From: Flavobacterium piscisymbiosum
GTDB taxonomy: Bacteria > Bacteroidota > Bacteroidia > Flavobacteriales > Flavobacteriaceae
Assembly: GCF_020905295.1 (NCBI RefSeq)
Contig: NZ_JAJJMM010000001.1
Location: 6,324,001 to 6,388,000, forward strand
DNA: 64,000 nucleotides
Direction of reading: 5' to 3'
The translations under genes were made by a program, and so were the position numbers. The notes below the pieces were generated by a model. It saw only the letters and a list, made by a program, of their open reading frames with translations, was not told the origin of the DNA and made no database searches. This document shows, in pieces, positions 1 through 9,592 of this stretch. Position 1 is the stretch's first letter. Each line of letters begins with the position of its first letter.

Positions 1-177
1 GATTACAAAATTTATATTTTCGATCGTTACGGAAAATTCCTGAAACAAATGGATCAAAATAGTATTGGATGGAATGGTATTTACAATAGCCAGCAATTGC
101 CTGCAGATGATTATTGGTTTACGCTGCAATTTGTTGATGGTAAAAATGTAAAAGGTCATTTTAGTTTAAAAAGATAA
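1..177 (+). CDS. T9SS type B (gliding-motility CTD) protein, C-terminal end only
   Basis: The window opens inside a gene read in frame 1 and ending with TAA at 175-177. The 58 visible residues contain KIYIFDRYGKFLKQ, the WNGIYN segment, LPADDYWFTL and the terminal KGHFSLKR. This is the end of the CHU_C / gliding-motility-associated C-terminal domain that targets proteins to the type IX secretion system. The next gene on the same strand ends in the same GHFSLKR motif, so the two are probably tandem paralogues of surface or secreted proteins. The N-terminal part and its function cannot be seen. Confidence 0.9.
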   Translation, partial: DYKIYIFDRYGKFLKQMDQNSIGWNGIYNSQQLPADDYWFTLQFVDGKNVKGHFSLKR

Positions 178-241
178 AAAGTAAAATAACTTCCTGTTTT
201 AACATTGATAGCGATATTACAACATCAAAAATTAGTTTTTT

Positions 242-262
242 AAACAATAAACAATAAACAAT
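242..262. repeat. 7-bp microsatellite, three copies
   Basis: The heptamer aaacaat occurs three times in a row in the spacer ahead of the T9SS gene at 306. It could be slippage-prone, but only three copies are present and no effect on expression can be inferred. Confidence 0.6.
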
Positions 263-305
263 AAAAATTAGATATTATCTTATATTTACTTCTTAACCCT
301 ATAAG

Positions 306-2753
306 ATGAATCTAGTTAAAATATCATTTCTTTTATTCTTATTTTCTAGTCATATTAATGCTCAAAATGATTGCAAAGATGCAATCATAGTATGTGGCAA
401 CTCAGGATTTCAAGGCCTTAATGCAATAGGTCCCGGCGACGTTCTAGAATATAACATTTCAGAAAACAGTTGTTTCTCTAGCGAAAATAATAGTATTTGG
501 CTAAAACTTTTAATAAAAACTTCTGGTACTTTAGGCTTTATTTTAAAACCTGAAAGTCAAGACATTGTTGTAGATTTTGATTTTTTGGTTTTTGGCCCTA
601 CTGCAACATGCAATTCACTGGGGCAATCTATTCGTTGTTCAACAACAAATCCTGCTCTGGCTAGATTGCCTAATAACACCACAGGTATGACAGGCCAATA
701 TTTTGACACAACAGAAGGTCCAGGAGAAAACGGAGATGGTTTTGTAAGATGGCTGGATGTTAATGCTGGTGAAACTTATTTTATTGTAATTGACAGATTT
801 ACAGGAAATAGCAATTTTTCATTAGAATGGCTCGGAACAGCAACATTTGACGATCCTCCAAGTTTAAACATAGCATCTGAAAATGCAATAGATCTTGAAA
901 AATCAGATTATAGCGGAGAAACAAATCCAAAAGTAAGCTTTGATTTAACTCAAAATACTCCCATAATAATGGGATCTCAAACTGACGTAACAGTCACCTA
1001 TCATACTTCATCTAATGATGCAATACTTGATTTGAATGCAATAGAAAATCCAGCAGATTTTAAAAATACAAGTAATCAACAAATTGTCTATGCCAGGATA
1101 ACAAACAATAAAACAAAATGTTACAACTGGGCCGCTTTTAATCTTAAAATAAGTGACAAGCTTGTGTTTCCTAATACTACAATTGTACTATGCGATAATG
1201 CAGACTCTAATTCAACCGATGGCAAGACTGCATTTAATTTAAACGAAACAACAGCTAGTATTTTCGAAAATCTTATTATACAAGACCTAACTTTTAAATA
1301 TTATTTGTCACAAGATGATGCTGAAACAGAAACAAATCCCTTATCAAGTCCATTTTTCAATACCATACCCAATAAGCAGTCTATATTTATAAAAGCTTCC
1401 GGCAGTAAGTCTAGTGTCGCAATTCAGGAAATTCAACTTATTGTAAATCCGCTTCCGGAAATAAACAATGCAACTTTAATTCAGTGCGATGCTGGCAAAA
1501 ACACAAACGGTTTAGTTTTATTTAATTTAAAAGAGGCTAACCCAACTTTAACAAATAACAACCAAGATCTGGAAACGGTTTTCTTTTTAAATAATGATGA
1601 TGCCATAAATAACAGCAATTCATTAAACACAGAATATACAAATATTAGTAATCCGCAGATTCTTTTTGTGAGGGTTATTAATTCAAAAACAAAATGCTAT
1701 AGCATAAGCACCTTAACATTAAAAACTAATGTAATTCAGGAATTAACATATAATCTGAATGCAGTTTGCGACGATGACGGAATTGAAGACGGAATACATT
1801 TATTTAATCTAACAAATGCCAATATTCCATTAGCAACTTCTCAAACTATAAGATATTACACCAACGAAAATGATGCTTTATTAGAAAAAAATCCAATTGA
1901 GAAACCTGCTTCTTATTCAAATGAAATACCATATAATCAAGAAGTATATGCCCGAATTGAAGAGGGAAATGATTGCTACGGAATTAACACAATAAAATTG
2001 CAGGTCAACAAATTACCTAATATTGAACCTGATATGGTAACAAATGTTTGTGAAAATCTTCCGTTGCATAAAGCACATTTAGAGGCTGGAATAATTGACA
2101 TTGCTTCCATTACTGATTTTACTTTTACATGGCTTAAAGATGGGGTAAAAATACCTAATGAAACCTCTTCTCAATTAGATGTAAACCAAAGCGGTATTTA
2201 TACGGTAGAAATTACAAATAAAACCAACTGTACAAAAACAAAAACCATAGAAGTAACAGCATCAAATGCAGCAAGCATTAAAAATATTGATATTATTGAT
2301 TTATTAGAAACTGATTCGAATCAAATTACAGTGAATGTATTAGGAAAAGGTGAATACGAATACAGTCTTAATGCACCAAATGGTCCATTTCAGGAATCTA
2401 ATACATTTAGTAATCTTAAATCAGGATTTTATGAGGTATATATAAACGATAAAAAAAATTGCGGAATGGTACATCGAACAGCTGCACTCATTGGCGCTCC
2501 CAAATTCTTTACTCCAAATGCTGACGGATATAATGATTATTGGAATTTAGTTGGCTTGGATACCAGTATCAACAAAAATGCTATTATTTACATCTATGAC
2601 AGATTCGGAAAATTATTAAAACAAATACGCCCTTCTGATTTAGGTTGGGACGGGACTTTTACTGGCACTCCTCTACCATCAGATGATTATTGGTATACCC
2701 TGAAATTAGAAGACAACCGTGAAGCTAAAGGTCATTTTAGTTTAAAAAGATAA
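306..2753 (+). CDS. Secreted multi-domain adhesin-like protein with T9SS type B sorting domain
   Basis: 815 aa. A Sec signal peptide (residues 1-20, ending HINAQ) is followed by a lectin-like N-terminal part (about 20-190). Then come four related units of about 90 aa (roughly 195-575), recognisable by a C-D-x-x-x-x-x-DG-x-x-FNL opening in three of them and an NDA ... NP motif; the first is degenerate. An Ig-like segment follows (about 575-650). The C-terminal 85 residues, from PKFFTPNADGYND to GHFSLKR, are a CHU_C type B signal for export by the gliding/T9SS machinery. The real function is probably surface adhesion, but this is inferred from architecture only. It lies just downstream of a paralogue with the same terminal motif. 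A possible weak -7 element (TATATTTA) lies at about 285. Confidence 0.88.
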   Translation: MNLVKISFLLFLFSSHINAQNDCKDAIIVCGNSGFQGLNAIGPGDVLEYNISENSCFSSENNSIWLKLLIKTSGTLGFILKPESQDIVVDFDFLVFGPTATCNSLGQSIRCSTTNPALARLPNNTTGMTGQYFDTTEGPGENGDGFVRWLDVNAGETYFIVIDRFTGNSNFSLEWLGTATFDDPPSLNIASENAIDLEKSDYSGETNPKVSFDLTQNTPIIMGSQTDVTVTYHTSSNDAILDLNAIENPADFKNTSNQQIVYARITNNKTKCYNWAAFNLKISDKLVFPNTTIVLCDNADSNSTDGKTAFNLNETTASIFENLIIQDLTFKYYLSQDDAETETNPLSSPFFNTIPNKQSIFIKASGSKSSVAIQEIQLIVNPLPEINNATLIQCDAGKNTNGLVLFNLKEANPTLTNNNQDLETVFFLNNDDAINNSNSLNTEYTNISNPQILFVRVINSKTKCYSISTLTLKTNVIQELTYNLNAVCDDDGIEDGIHLFNLTNANIPLATSQTIRYYTNENDALLEKNPIEKPASYSNEIPYNQEVYARIEEGNDCYGINTIKLQVNKLPNIEPDMVTNVCENLPLHKAHLEAGIIDIASITDFTFTWLKDGVKIPNETSSQLDVNQSGIYTVEITNKTNCTKTKTIEVTASNAASIKNIDIIDLLETDSNQITVNVLGKGEYEYSLNAPNGPFQESNTFSNLKSGFYEVYINDKKNCGMVHRTAALIGAPKFFTPNADGYNDYWNLVGLDTSINKNAIIYIYDRFGKLLKQIRPSDLGWDGTFTGTPLPSDDYWYTLKLEDNREAKGHFSLKR

Positions 2754-2872
2754 AAAATCGAGAAAATTTCAATCTGAAAAATCCAAATTCCAATACTTTA
2801 CAATTCTAAGAAATTTCAAATATTAAATTTAAACTCAAGGTATAAAATATAAATTCAATAAGTTTAAAATAA

Positions 2873-2915
2873 AAAAAATCCCAAACTCCGTAAAAATTGG
2901 AATTTGGGATTTTTA
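2873..2915. terminator. Bidirectional terminator between convergent genes
   Basis: The arm AAAATCCCAAA near 2875-2885 pairs with TTTGGGATTTT near 2904-2914. The hairpin has A-rich sequence on the left and T-rich on the right, so it works in both directions. It separates the T9SS gene (+) from typA (-). Confidence 0.75.
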
Positions 2916-2937
2916 ATATTGAAATTTAAAAAATGAT

Positions 2938-4734
2938 TTAGATTTTAAATCTTTTTCTATCAGTTTCTGTCAAATAGATTTTTCTCAAACGAATAGATTT
3001 TGGAGTTACCTCTACATACTCATCTTTTTGAATGTACTCTAATGCTTCCTCTAATGAGAAAATAATTGGAGGGATGATTCTTGCTTTTTCGTCATTTCCA
3101 GAAGAACGAACGTTAGATTGTTTTTTCTCTTTAGTTACGTTTACACACATATCATCAGCACGAGAGTTTTCTCCAATTACCTGACCTTCGTAAATTTCGG
3201 TATTTGGTTCAACAAAAAACTTACCACGATCTTGCAATTTATCGATAGAATAAGGAATAGCTTTTCCTTTCTCCATAGAAATCAATGAACCTTTGTTACG
3301 TCCGGCAATTTCTCCTTTGTAAGGCTCATATCCAATAAAACGGTGTGCCATAATAGCCTCACCAGCTGTTGCAGTAAGTAATTGGTTACGTAATCCAATA
3401 ATTCCACGTGATGGAATATTAAATTTTACAATCATACGTTCCCCTTTCGTTTCCATACTCAACATTTCTCCTTTACGTAAAGTAACGAATTCTACCGCTC
3501 TTCCAGAAAGTGATTCTGGTAAATCGATTGTCAATTCCTCAATTGGCTCACATTTTTTACCATCAATTTCTTTGATGATAACTTGTGGCTGACCAATTTG
3601 TAACTCATACCCTTCTCTTCTCATTGTTTCAATAAGAACAGATAAGTGAAGTACTCCACGACCAAAAACCATGAATTTATCAGCAGAATCAGTTTCACCT
3701 AACTTCATTGCTAAGTTTTTCTCTAATTCTTTTGTCAATCTTTCTCTAATATGACGAGAAGTTACAAATTTACCTTCTTTACCAAAGAAAGGTGAGTCGT
3801 TGATAGTAAACAACATACTCATTGTAGGCTCATCGATATCAATTGTTTTTAGACCTTCAGGATTTTCAAAATCAGCAATAGTATCACCAATTTCAAAACC
3901 TTCAACTCCAATAATTGCACAAATATCTCCAGCAATAACTTCTTGTACTTTTTTACGACCAAGTCCTTCAAAAGTATGAAGTTCTTTGATACGAGATTTA
4001 GATACAGTACCATCTCTTTTTACTAATGAGATTGGCATACCTTCTTTAAGAACTCCTCTTTCTAAACGTCCAATAGCAATACGCCCTGTAAATGCAGAGA
4101 AATCTAAAGAAGTAATCAACATTTGTGGTGTTCCCTCAGAAACTTTAGGAGCAGGTACATTTGCAACAACCATATCCAATAATGCTTCAACATTATCAGT
4201 TACGTTTTCCCAATGATCAGACATCCAGTTATTTTTAGCAGAACCATAAACTGTTGGAAAATCCAACTGCCATTCTTCAGCACCTAATTCAAACATTAAA
4301 TCAAAAACTTTCTCATGAACTTCTTCTGGAGTACAGTTTTCTTTATCAACTTTATTAATAACTACACAAGGCTTTAAACCAAGGTCAATCGCTTTTTGTA
4401 ATACAAAACGCGTTTGTGGCATTGGACCTTCAAAAGCATCAACTAGCAAACATACACCATCGGCCATGTTTAATACACGTTCTACTTCTCCTCCAAAATC
4501 GGCGTGACCAGGAGTATCGATAATATTGATTTTTGTTCCTTTATATTGAACTGATACGTTTTTTGAAGTAATAGTAATACCTCTCTCACGCTCTAAATCG
4601 TTATTATCAAGAATTAAATCACCTGTGTTTTCGTTGTCACGAAATAACTGACAGTGATACATAATTTTATCAACCAAAGTGGTTTTACCGTGATCGACGT
4701 GGGCAATAATTGCAATATTTCTAATAGATTCCAT
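2938..4734 (-). CDS. typA: Ribosome-associated GTPase TypA/BipA
   Basis: 598 aa, the usual length for TypA/BipA. The translation-factor GTPase domain is complete: G1 AHVDHGKTT (11-19), the switch region ERERGITI (48-55), G3 DTPGH (73-77) and G4 NKVD (127-130). It is followed by the beta-barrel domain II, EF-G-like domain III/V and the BipA-specific C-terminal domain with [12 protein letters not shown]. The protein binds the 70S ribosome and supports 50S assembly and stress or cold adaptation in other bacteria. It starts at ATG 4734 and is divergent from the histidine kinase gene at 4903. Identification is secure. Confidence 0.97.
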   Translation of the reverse strand: MESIRNIAIIAHVDHGKTTLVDKIMYHCQLFRDNENTGDLILDNNDLERERGITITSKNVSVQYKGTKINIIDTPGHADFGGEVERVLNMADGVCLLVDAFEGPMPQTRFVLQKAIDLGLKPCVVINKVDKENCTPEEVHEKVFDLMFELGAEEWQLDFPTVYGSAKNNWMSDHWENVTDNVEALLDMVVANVPAPKVSEGTPQMLITSLDFSAFTGRIAIGRLERGVLKEGMPISLVKRDGTVSKSRIKELHTFEGLGRKKVQEVIAGDICAIIGVEGFEIGDTIADFENPEGLKTIDIDEPTMSMLFTINDSPFFGKEGKFVTSRHIRERLTKELEKNLAMKLGETDSADKFMVFGRGVLHLSVLIETMRREGYELQIGQPQVIIKEIDGKKCEPIEELTIDLPESLSGRAVEFVTLRKGEMLSMETKGERMIVKFNIPSRGIIGLRNQLLTATAGEAIMAHRFIGYEPYKGEIAGRNKGSLISMEKGKAIPYSIDKLQDRGKFFVEPNTEIYEGQVIGENSRADDMCVNVTKEKKQSNVRSSGNDEKARIIPPIIFSLEEALEYIQKDEYVEVTPKSIRLRKIYLTETDRKRFKI

Positions 4735-4890
4735 CTGAGATTTTTAATGGGTGCAAAGGTACACTTTATTTTGATATAAAAAACGTTTCTGCGATAGTTT
4801 GCGTATAGACAAGTAATTAGTTCGTTAAAACAATGTAAATTTAACCTTCAAATTGAACTTTCGTTATTGTTTAATTATAGTTAATTTAAC

Positions 4891-4898
4891 TATATTTG
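4891..4898 (+). promoter_or_regulatory. Candidate -7 promoter element TATATTTG
   Basis: This is a perfect match to the Bacteroidetes -7 consensus TAnnTTTG. It ends only 4 nt before the ATG at 4903, so a transcript made from it would have almost no leader. No clear -33 element was recognised. Confidence 0.4.
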
Positions 4899-4902
4899 AG
4901 TA

Positions 4903-6612
4903 ATGAAAAGTAAAACTCTCCAAATTACTCTAATTTACGTTATCATATCAATAATTATGGCAGCACTCTGTCATAAAATACTTACTACCTACTTTTCTAA
5001 ATTAGAATATTTTTATTTATTTTTCATAAAAGACATCCTTTTTATACTTGCTACAGGATTTATTTTCAGATACATACTATCAAAAAACGAAAAAAGAAAT
5101 ATCTCTATTTTCGAAAAATTAAAAAGTACAAACGAAGAAATCAAGGAATCGAACGAAAAATACGACATTGTTGCAAAAGCAACGAGCGATACTATTTGGG
5201 ACTGGAAAATTCAGGAAGACAGCATAAACTGGAATAAAGGAATCGAAAGTGTTTTTGGCTACAATCCTGCAGATGTAGGAAAAACATCAAAATGGTGGTT
5301 TGACAAAATACACCCTGAAGACAGCATCAGAATGTCTATTAAACTCTACTCATTTATCGAACAAAAAACCGAAAAGTGGCAAGATCAATATCGTTTTAGA
5401 TGCGCAGACGGAACCTATAAATATGTTCTTGACCGTGGTTTTTTACTAAAAGATGAAAACGGAAGAGCCATTAGAATGATTGGGGCCATTCAGGATATTA
5501 CCAAACAAAAAGAAGAAGAACAGCGATTAAAACTTTTAGAAACCGTAATTACACAATCTAAAGATTCTATCTTAATTACAGAAGCCAACTCCACAGATCG
5601 TAAAATACCTAAAATAGTATATGTAAATCCTGCATTTTCTCATATGTCTGGATATCTTTCACATGAAATAATCGGTAAATCACCCAATATTTTCAAAGGA
5701 CCAAAATCTGATTCTGAAGAATTAAAAAAACTATTAAGAGCTATAAAAAACAAAGAAGAATGCTTAATAGAAACCATTAGTTACACCAAGAAAAAAGAAG
5801 AATACTGGGTTCGCTTTTCGATGATTCCAATTTTCAATAACGAAGAAAATATTTCGCACTGGATCTCTATACAAAGAGACATCACTGATGAGAAAAAATT
5901 GGAAACAGAAAAAGAACATCTTATTCGTGAACTAACCCAAAACAATAAAGACCTAAAACAATTCTCGTACATTACGTCACACAATCTAAGAGCACCATTA
6001 TCTAATTTAATCGGACTTTTAAATTTAATAGAAGATATTACTGTCGAAAATCCTGAACTTCAGGAAATTCTTTCCGGTTTTACAAAATCGACTCATTTAT
6101 TAAATGAAACCATCAATGATTTAGTAAAAGTGATTATTATCAAAGACAATCCTTCGATGCAAAAAGAAGAAGTCTCACTAAAAGAAGTTTTCGAGAATGT
6201 CTTTAGCCAATTGTCTTTTCAAATCGAATTGCACAAACCAATTATTAAACTCAAATTCGACAGAGTTCCGTTATTAAACACAAATAAAGCTTATATTGAA
6301 AGCATTTTACTGAATTTGCTGACCAATTCTATAAAATATAAATCAGAAAACAGAAAACTAAAAATCTCTATTACCGCCGAACAAATAGACCATAAAGCCG
6401 TCTTAACCTTTAAAGATAACGGAATTGGTATTGACCTGGAAAGAAATGGCGATAAAGTATTTGGACTATACCAACGATTTCACAACTATCCAGACAGCAA
6501 AGGATTAGGTTTATATTTAGTAAAATCGCAGGTCGAAACCATGGGAGGAACAATTAGCATCGAAAGTGAAGTCAATAAGGGAACAACATTTATAATAACA
6601 TTTAAAAATTAA
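4903..6612 (+). CDS. Membrane PAS-domain sensor histidine kinase
   Basis: 569 aa. Two hydrophobic segments at the N-terminus (about 6-28 and 37-59) anchor it in the inner membrane with almost no periplasmic loop. Two PAS/PAC modules follow (about 85-203, PAS_3-like with IGAIQDITK; about 208-332, with WISIQRDIT). Next comes a short coiled linker, a DHp helix with phospho-accepting His360 in SHNLRAPLSNL, and a HATPase_c domain containing NLLTNSIKY, DNGIGID and GLGLYLVKSQ. Sensing is probably cytoplasmic, through the PAS domains. It is followed after 5 nt by a stand-alone receiver protein, which is probably its phosphorylation partner. The signal is unknown. Confidence 0.92.
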   Translation: MKSKTLQITLIYVIISIIMAALCHKILTTYFSKLEYFYLFFIKDILFILATGFIFRYILSKNEKRNISIFEKLKSTNEEIKESNEKYDIVAKATSDTIWDWKIQEDSINWNKGIESVFGYNPADVGKTSKWWFDKIHPEDSIRMSIKLYSFIEQKTEKWQDQYRFRCADGTYKYVLDRGFLLKDENGRAIRMIGAIQDITKQKEEEQRLKLLETVITQSKDSILITEANSTDRKIPKIVYVNPAFSHMSGYLSHEIIGKSPNIFKGPKSDSEELKKLLRAIKNKEECLIETISYTKKKEEYWVRFSMIPIFNNEENISHWISIQRDITDEKKLETEKEHLIRELTQNNKDLKQFSYITSHNLRAPLSNLIGLLNLIEDITVENPELQEILSGFTKSTHLLNETINDLVKVIIIKDNPSMQKEEVSLKEVFENVFSQLSFQIELHKPIIKLKFDRVPLLNTNKAYIESILLNLLTNSIKYKSENRKLKISITAEQIDHKAVLTFKDNGIGIDLERNGDKVFGLYQRFHNYPDSKGLGLYLVKSQVETMGGTISIESEVNKGTTFIITFKN

Positions 6613-6617
6613 TTCAT

Positions 6618-7022
6618 ATGCTCGAGCAAATTTTATGCATCGACGACGACCCGATCACGTTAATGCTATGTAAGAAAGTAATTTCGAAATCCTCATTTTC
6701 TAAAGAAATTATCACTGCTCAAAATGGCGAAGAAGCACTACACCATTTCAATACCTTAAAATACAACAAAAACAAAGCAAGCAAGCCAGAACTAATTTTC
6801 CTGGATTTAAACATGCCTGTGATGGGCGGCTGGGAATTTCTGGATCATTTTACCTCTCCAGACTATACTGAATTCAATAGTGCGCGTGTCATTGTACTTT
6901 CTTCTACAATTGACCCTGAAGATTTAGCCAAAGCAAAAAAGTATCCTATCATTATCGATTTCCTTTCAAAACCAATTACTCAGCCAATGTTGGAATATCT
7001 TAAAAAGAAAATGGATCTTTAA
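6618..7022 (+). CDS. Single-domain response regulator (receiver only)
   Basis: 134 aa, consisting only of a CheY-like receiver domain. The acidic pocket is CIDDDP (7-12), the phosphorylated residue is Asp63 in FLDLNMP, the conserved Ser is in VLSST, and the conserved Lys is in LSKPI. There is no output domain, so it must act through a protein partner or as a phosphorelay intermediate. It begins 5 nt after the stop of the PAS histidine kinase and is surely co-transcribed with it. Confidence 0.92.
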   Translation: MLEQILCIDDDPITLMLCKKVISKSSFSKEIITAQNGEEALHHFNTLKYNKNKASKPELIFLDLNMPVMGGWEFLDHFTSPDYTEFNSARVIVLSSTIDPEDLAKAKKYPIIIDFLSKPITQPMLEYLKKKMDL

Positions 7023-7086
7023 ATAATTTAAATCCCAATATCTGAAATTCAAAATTCCAACAAACATATCTAAATTCTAAATAAAA

Positions 7087-7139
7087 AAATTCCAAATTCT
7101 AACACTATAAAGCTATTGGAATTTGGAATTTATTTTTTT
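7087..7139 (+). terminator. Rho-independent terminator after the kinase/receiver operon
   Basis: A 13-bp perfect stem: AAATTCCAAATTC (7087-7099) pairs with GAATTTGGAATTT (7119-7131). It is followed by a T-run on the plus strand. Confidence 0.8.
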
Positions 7140-7169
7140 TTTGGAATTTTCCTTTTTTTTGTTCAAACA

Positions 7170-7199
7170 AAAAAAAACCCTCTAAAAGGGGGCTTTTTA
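7170..7199 (-). terminator. Probable rpsT terminator
   Basis: Read on the minus strand, a short GC stem (CCC/GGG around an A/T loop) is followed by an uninterrupted run of T just downstream of the rpsT stop. The stem is short. Confidence 0.5.
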
Positions 7200-7223
7200 T
7201 ATACTTTAGGAAATTGTAATTAA

Positions 7224-7475
7224 TTACAATTTAGCAACATGTTTAGTTAATTTAGACTTCAAGTTAGAAGCTTTATTATCATGAATGATGTTCTTTTTAG
7301 CTAATTTATCAATCATAGAGATTACAGTTGATAATTTAGAAGTAGCATCAGCTTTATCAGTAGCTATTCTTAATGCTTTGATAGCATTACGAGTAGTTTT
7401 ATGTTGATATCTGTTAAGAACTCTTCTTTTTTCGTTACTTCTGATTCTTTTTAATGCTGACTTATGATTTGCCAT
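7224..7475 (-). CDS. rpsT: 30S ribosomal protein S20
   Basis: 83 aa, basic and helical, typical of S20. It has the N-terminal MANHKSALKRIRSNEKRR and the C-terminal helix with KAS-LKSKL. It binds 16S rRNA during early 30S assembly. It starts at ATG 7475. The gene sits beside a cluster of tRNA-Glu genes on the same strand and has its own terminator-like hairpin. Confidence 0.97.
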   Translation of the reverse strand: MANHKSALKRIRSNEKRRVLNRYQHKTTRNAIKALRIATDKADATSKLSTVISMIDKLAKKNIIHDNKASNLKSKLTKHVAKL

Positions 7476-7629
7476 TTTGTTTTAATTTTAGATGTAATAA
7501 TTATTATAAATACTAGTTAAAAAAGAAAAACCTCCCACAATTGCCAGGCAATCACTTTGGTTTTAACTAATAAAACAAAAATCGAGACACCAATTTTTAT
7601 TTTACAAAACTTATTTACAACTAATTCAG

Positions 7630-7701
7630 TAGTCTGTAAGGGAATCGAACCCCTGTTACCAGGACGAAAGCCTGGAGTCCTAACCCCTAGACGAACAGAC
7701 C
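7630..7701 (-). tRNA. tRNA-Glu (anticodon UUC), divergent copy
   Basis: A 72-nt cloverleaf on the minus strand: acceptor GGTCTGT/ACAGACT (first pair G-U), anticodon stem CCAGG/CCTGG with loop CTTTCGT (anticodon TTC) and a T-arm with GGTTCGATTCC. The discriminator is A, and CCA is not encoded. The stems differ from the two other Glu genes next to it, but the anticodon is the same. Confidence 0.93.
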
Positions 7702-7744
7702 ATATCCTTCTAAGTTTTTCTATATTTAAATAGAGGTATTATTG

Positions 7745-7816
7745 TAGCCCGTAGCGGAATCGAACCGCTCTTACATGGATGAAAACCATGCGTCCTAACC
7801 GATAGACGAACGGGCC
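7745..7816 (-). tRNA. tRNA-Glu (anticodon UUC)
   Basis: A 72-nt cloverleaf: acceptor GGCCCGT/ACGGGCT (first pair G-U), anticodon stem CATGG/CCATG with loop TTTTCAT (anticodon TTC). The discriminator is A, and CCA is not encoded. It is identical to the next copy. Confidence 0.95.
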
Positions 7817-7863
7817 ATTTTAATTCTCAGTATTTCAAGAACATTTTGCAGTAAAAAAAGTAG

Positions 7864-7935
7864 TAGCCCGTAGCGGAATCGAACCGCTCTTACATGGATG
7901 AAAACCATGCGTCCTAACCGATAGACGAACGGGCC
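7864..7935 (-). tRNA. tRNA-Glu (anticodon UUC), second identical copy
   Basis: The same 72-nt sequence as the tRNA at 7745-7816, with the same loop TTTTCAT (anticodon TTC). The three Glu genes lie in a row on the minus strand, about 45 nt apart, between proS and rpsT. Confidence 0.95.
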
Positions 7936-8012
7936 TGCTTCTCTAATGCGGATGCAAAAATACAACTATTTTTAAGATGTACAATACCTGATGCAAAAAA
8001 AATTAAAAAAAA

Positions 8013-9491
8013 TTAATAAGCCTTAGCAAACAACACTCTTTTTGAAGAAGGATTACCCGTAAACACACAGGTTCCAGCCTCTTCAACAGCATCTAAAGGA
8101 ATGCATCGAATGGTCGCTTTTGTCAAGTCTTTTATTTTTTCTTCAGTCTCAGCAGTTCCATCCCAATGTGCAGATACAAACCCACCTTTACCATCTAAAA
8201 TTTCTTTAAATTCCTCAAAACTATTTACTTCCGTAATATGAGTATTACGATACTCTAATGCTTTGTTAAATAAATCTGCCTGAATCTGCTCCAGCAAGTC
8301 ATTTATATAAGTAACAATTCCTTCTCCGGAAACCGTCTCTTTTGTCAATGTATCACGTCTGGCAACTTCAAAAGTTCCGTTTTCTAAATCTTTTGGCCCA
8401 ACAGCAATTCTAACCGGAACACCTTTTAATTCCCATTCAGCAAATTTGAATCCTGGTTTTTGAGTTGTTCTATCATCGTACTTAACAGAGATCTTCAACT
8501 TTTTCAACTTCGCCGTTAATTCATTAACTGCAGTTGTAATCTCAGCCAATTGCTCGTCTGTTTTATAAATAGGCACAATTACCACTTGTATTGGTGCTAA
8601 ATTAGGAGGCAAAACCAATCCCTGATCATCAGAGTGTGTCATTACCAAAGCTCCCATCAAACGAGTAGAAACCCCCCAAGAGGTTCCCCATACGTGTTCT
8701 TGCTTTCCTTCGGCATTTGCAAACTTTACATCAAAAGCTTTGGCAAAATTTTGCCCTAAAAAGTGCGATGTTCCAGCCTGTAAAGCTTTTCCATCCTGCA
8801 TTAAAGCTTCAATACAATAGGTTTCGTCAGCTCCCGCAAAACGTTCTGTTTCGGTTTTTATCCCCTTAACAACCGGAATTGCCATAAAGCCTTCAGCAAA
8901 ATCAGCATACACATTCATCATCTTTTCAGACTCTTCCAGTGCTTCTGCCTTTGTAGCATGTGCCGTATGTCCTTCCTGCCATAAAAACTCTGCAGTTCTT
9001 AAAAACAAACGCGTACGCATTTCCCAACGTACTACATTTGCCCATTGGTTAATTAATAAAGGTAAATCTCTGTATGATTGTACCCAACCTTTATAAGTAG
9101 ACCAGATAATTGCTTCACTAGTAGGACGAACAATAAGCTCTTCTTCTAATTTAGCATTTGGGTCTACCATTAGTTTTCCGGGTTTATCCGGATCATTTTT
9201 CAATCTATAATGTGTTACGATAGCACACTCTTTTGCAAATCCTTCTGCATTTTTTTCTTCAGCCTCAAACATGCTCTTCGGCACGAATAAAGGGAAGTAC
9301 GCATTTTGATGTCCTGTTTCTTTAAACATTCGATCTAACTCCGCCTGCATTTTTTCCCAAATAGCATATCCGTACGGCTTAATAACCATACATCCTCTAA
9401 CGCCTGAATTTTCGGCTAGATCTGCTTTAACAACCAGCTCGTTATACCATTTCGAATAATCTTCTGATCTTGTAGTGAGGTTCTTACTCAT
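8013..9491 (-). CDS. proS: Prolyl-tRNA synthetase (short, eukaryote/archaea-like type)
   Basis: 492 aa, the short ProS form without the bacterial editing insertion. The class II catalytic core is visible: motif 1/2 region [31 protein letters not shown] and [20 protein letters not shown], and motif 3 region [16 protein letters not shown]. These are followed by the anticodon-binding domain ([12 protein letters not shown]) and the C-terminal zinc-binding-like domain ending in the typical ...KRVLFAKAY. It charges tRNA-Pro in the cytoplasm. Its start is ATG 9491. The tRNA cluster lies downstream. Confidence 0.97.
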   Translation of the reverse strand: MSKNLTTRSEDYSKWYNELVVKADLAENSGVRGCMVIKPYGYAIWEKMQAELDRMFKETGHQNAYFPLFVPKSMFEAEEKNAEGFAKECAIVTHYRLKNDPDKPGKLMVDPNAKLEEELIVRPTSEAIIWSTYKGWVQSYRDLPLLINQWANVVRWEMRTRLFLRTAEFLWQEGHTAHATKAEALEESEKMMNVYADFAEGFMAIPVVKGIKTETERFAGADETYCIEALMQDGKALQAGTSHFLGQNFAKAFDVKFANAEGKQEHVWGTSWGVSTRLMGALVMTHSDDQGLVLPPNLAPIQVVIVPIYKTDEQLAEITTAVNELTAKLKKLKISVKYDDRTTQKPGFKFAEWELKGVPVRIAVGPKDLENGTFEVARRDTLTKETVSGEGIVTYINDLLEQIQADLFNKALEYRNTHITEVNSFEEFKEILDGKGGFVSAHWDGTAETEEKIKDLTKATIRCIPLDAVEEAGTCVFTGNPSSKRVLFAKAY

Positions 9492-9554
9492 ATTGAATAG
9501 TTTGGCACAAATTTTGTTTTAATAATTTTAACTAAATAGTTTGACAAAACTAAC

Positions 9555-9562
9555 TATTTTTG
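9555..9562 (+). promoter_or_regulatory. -7 promoter element TATTTTTG
   Basis: A match to TAnnTTTG, 30 nt before the ATG of the Gly/Tyr-rich lipoprotein. It would give a leader of roughly 25 nt. Confidence 0.5.
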
Positions 9563-9592
9563 TAATGTGCAACAATAAAAAACACCACAGAT

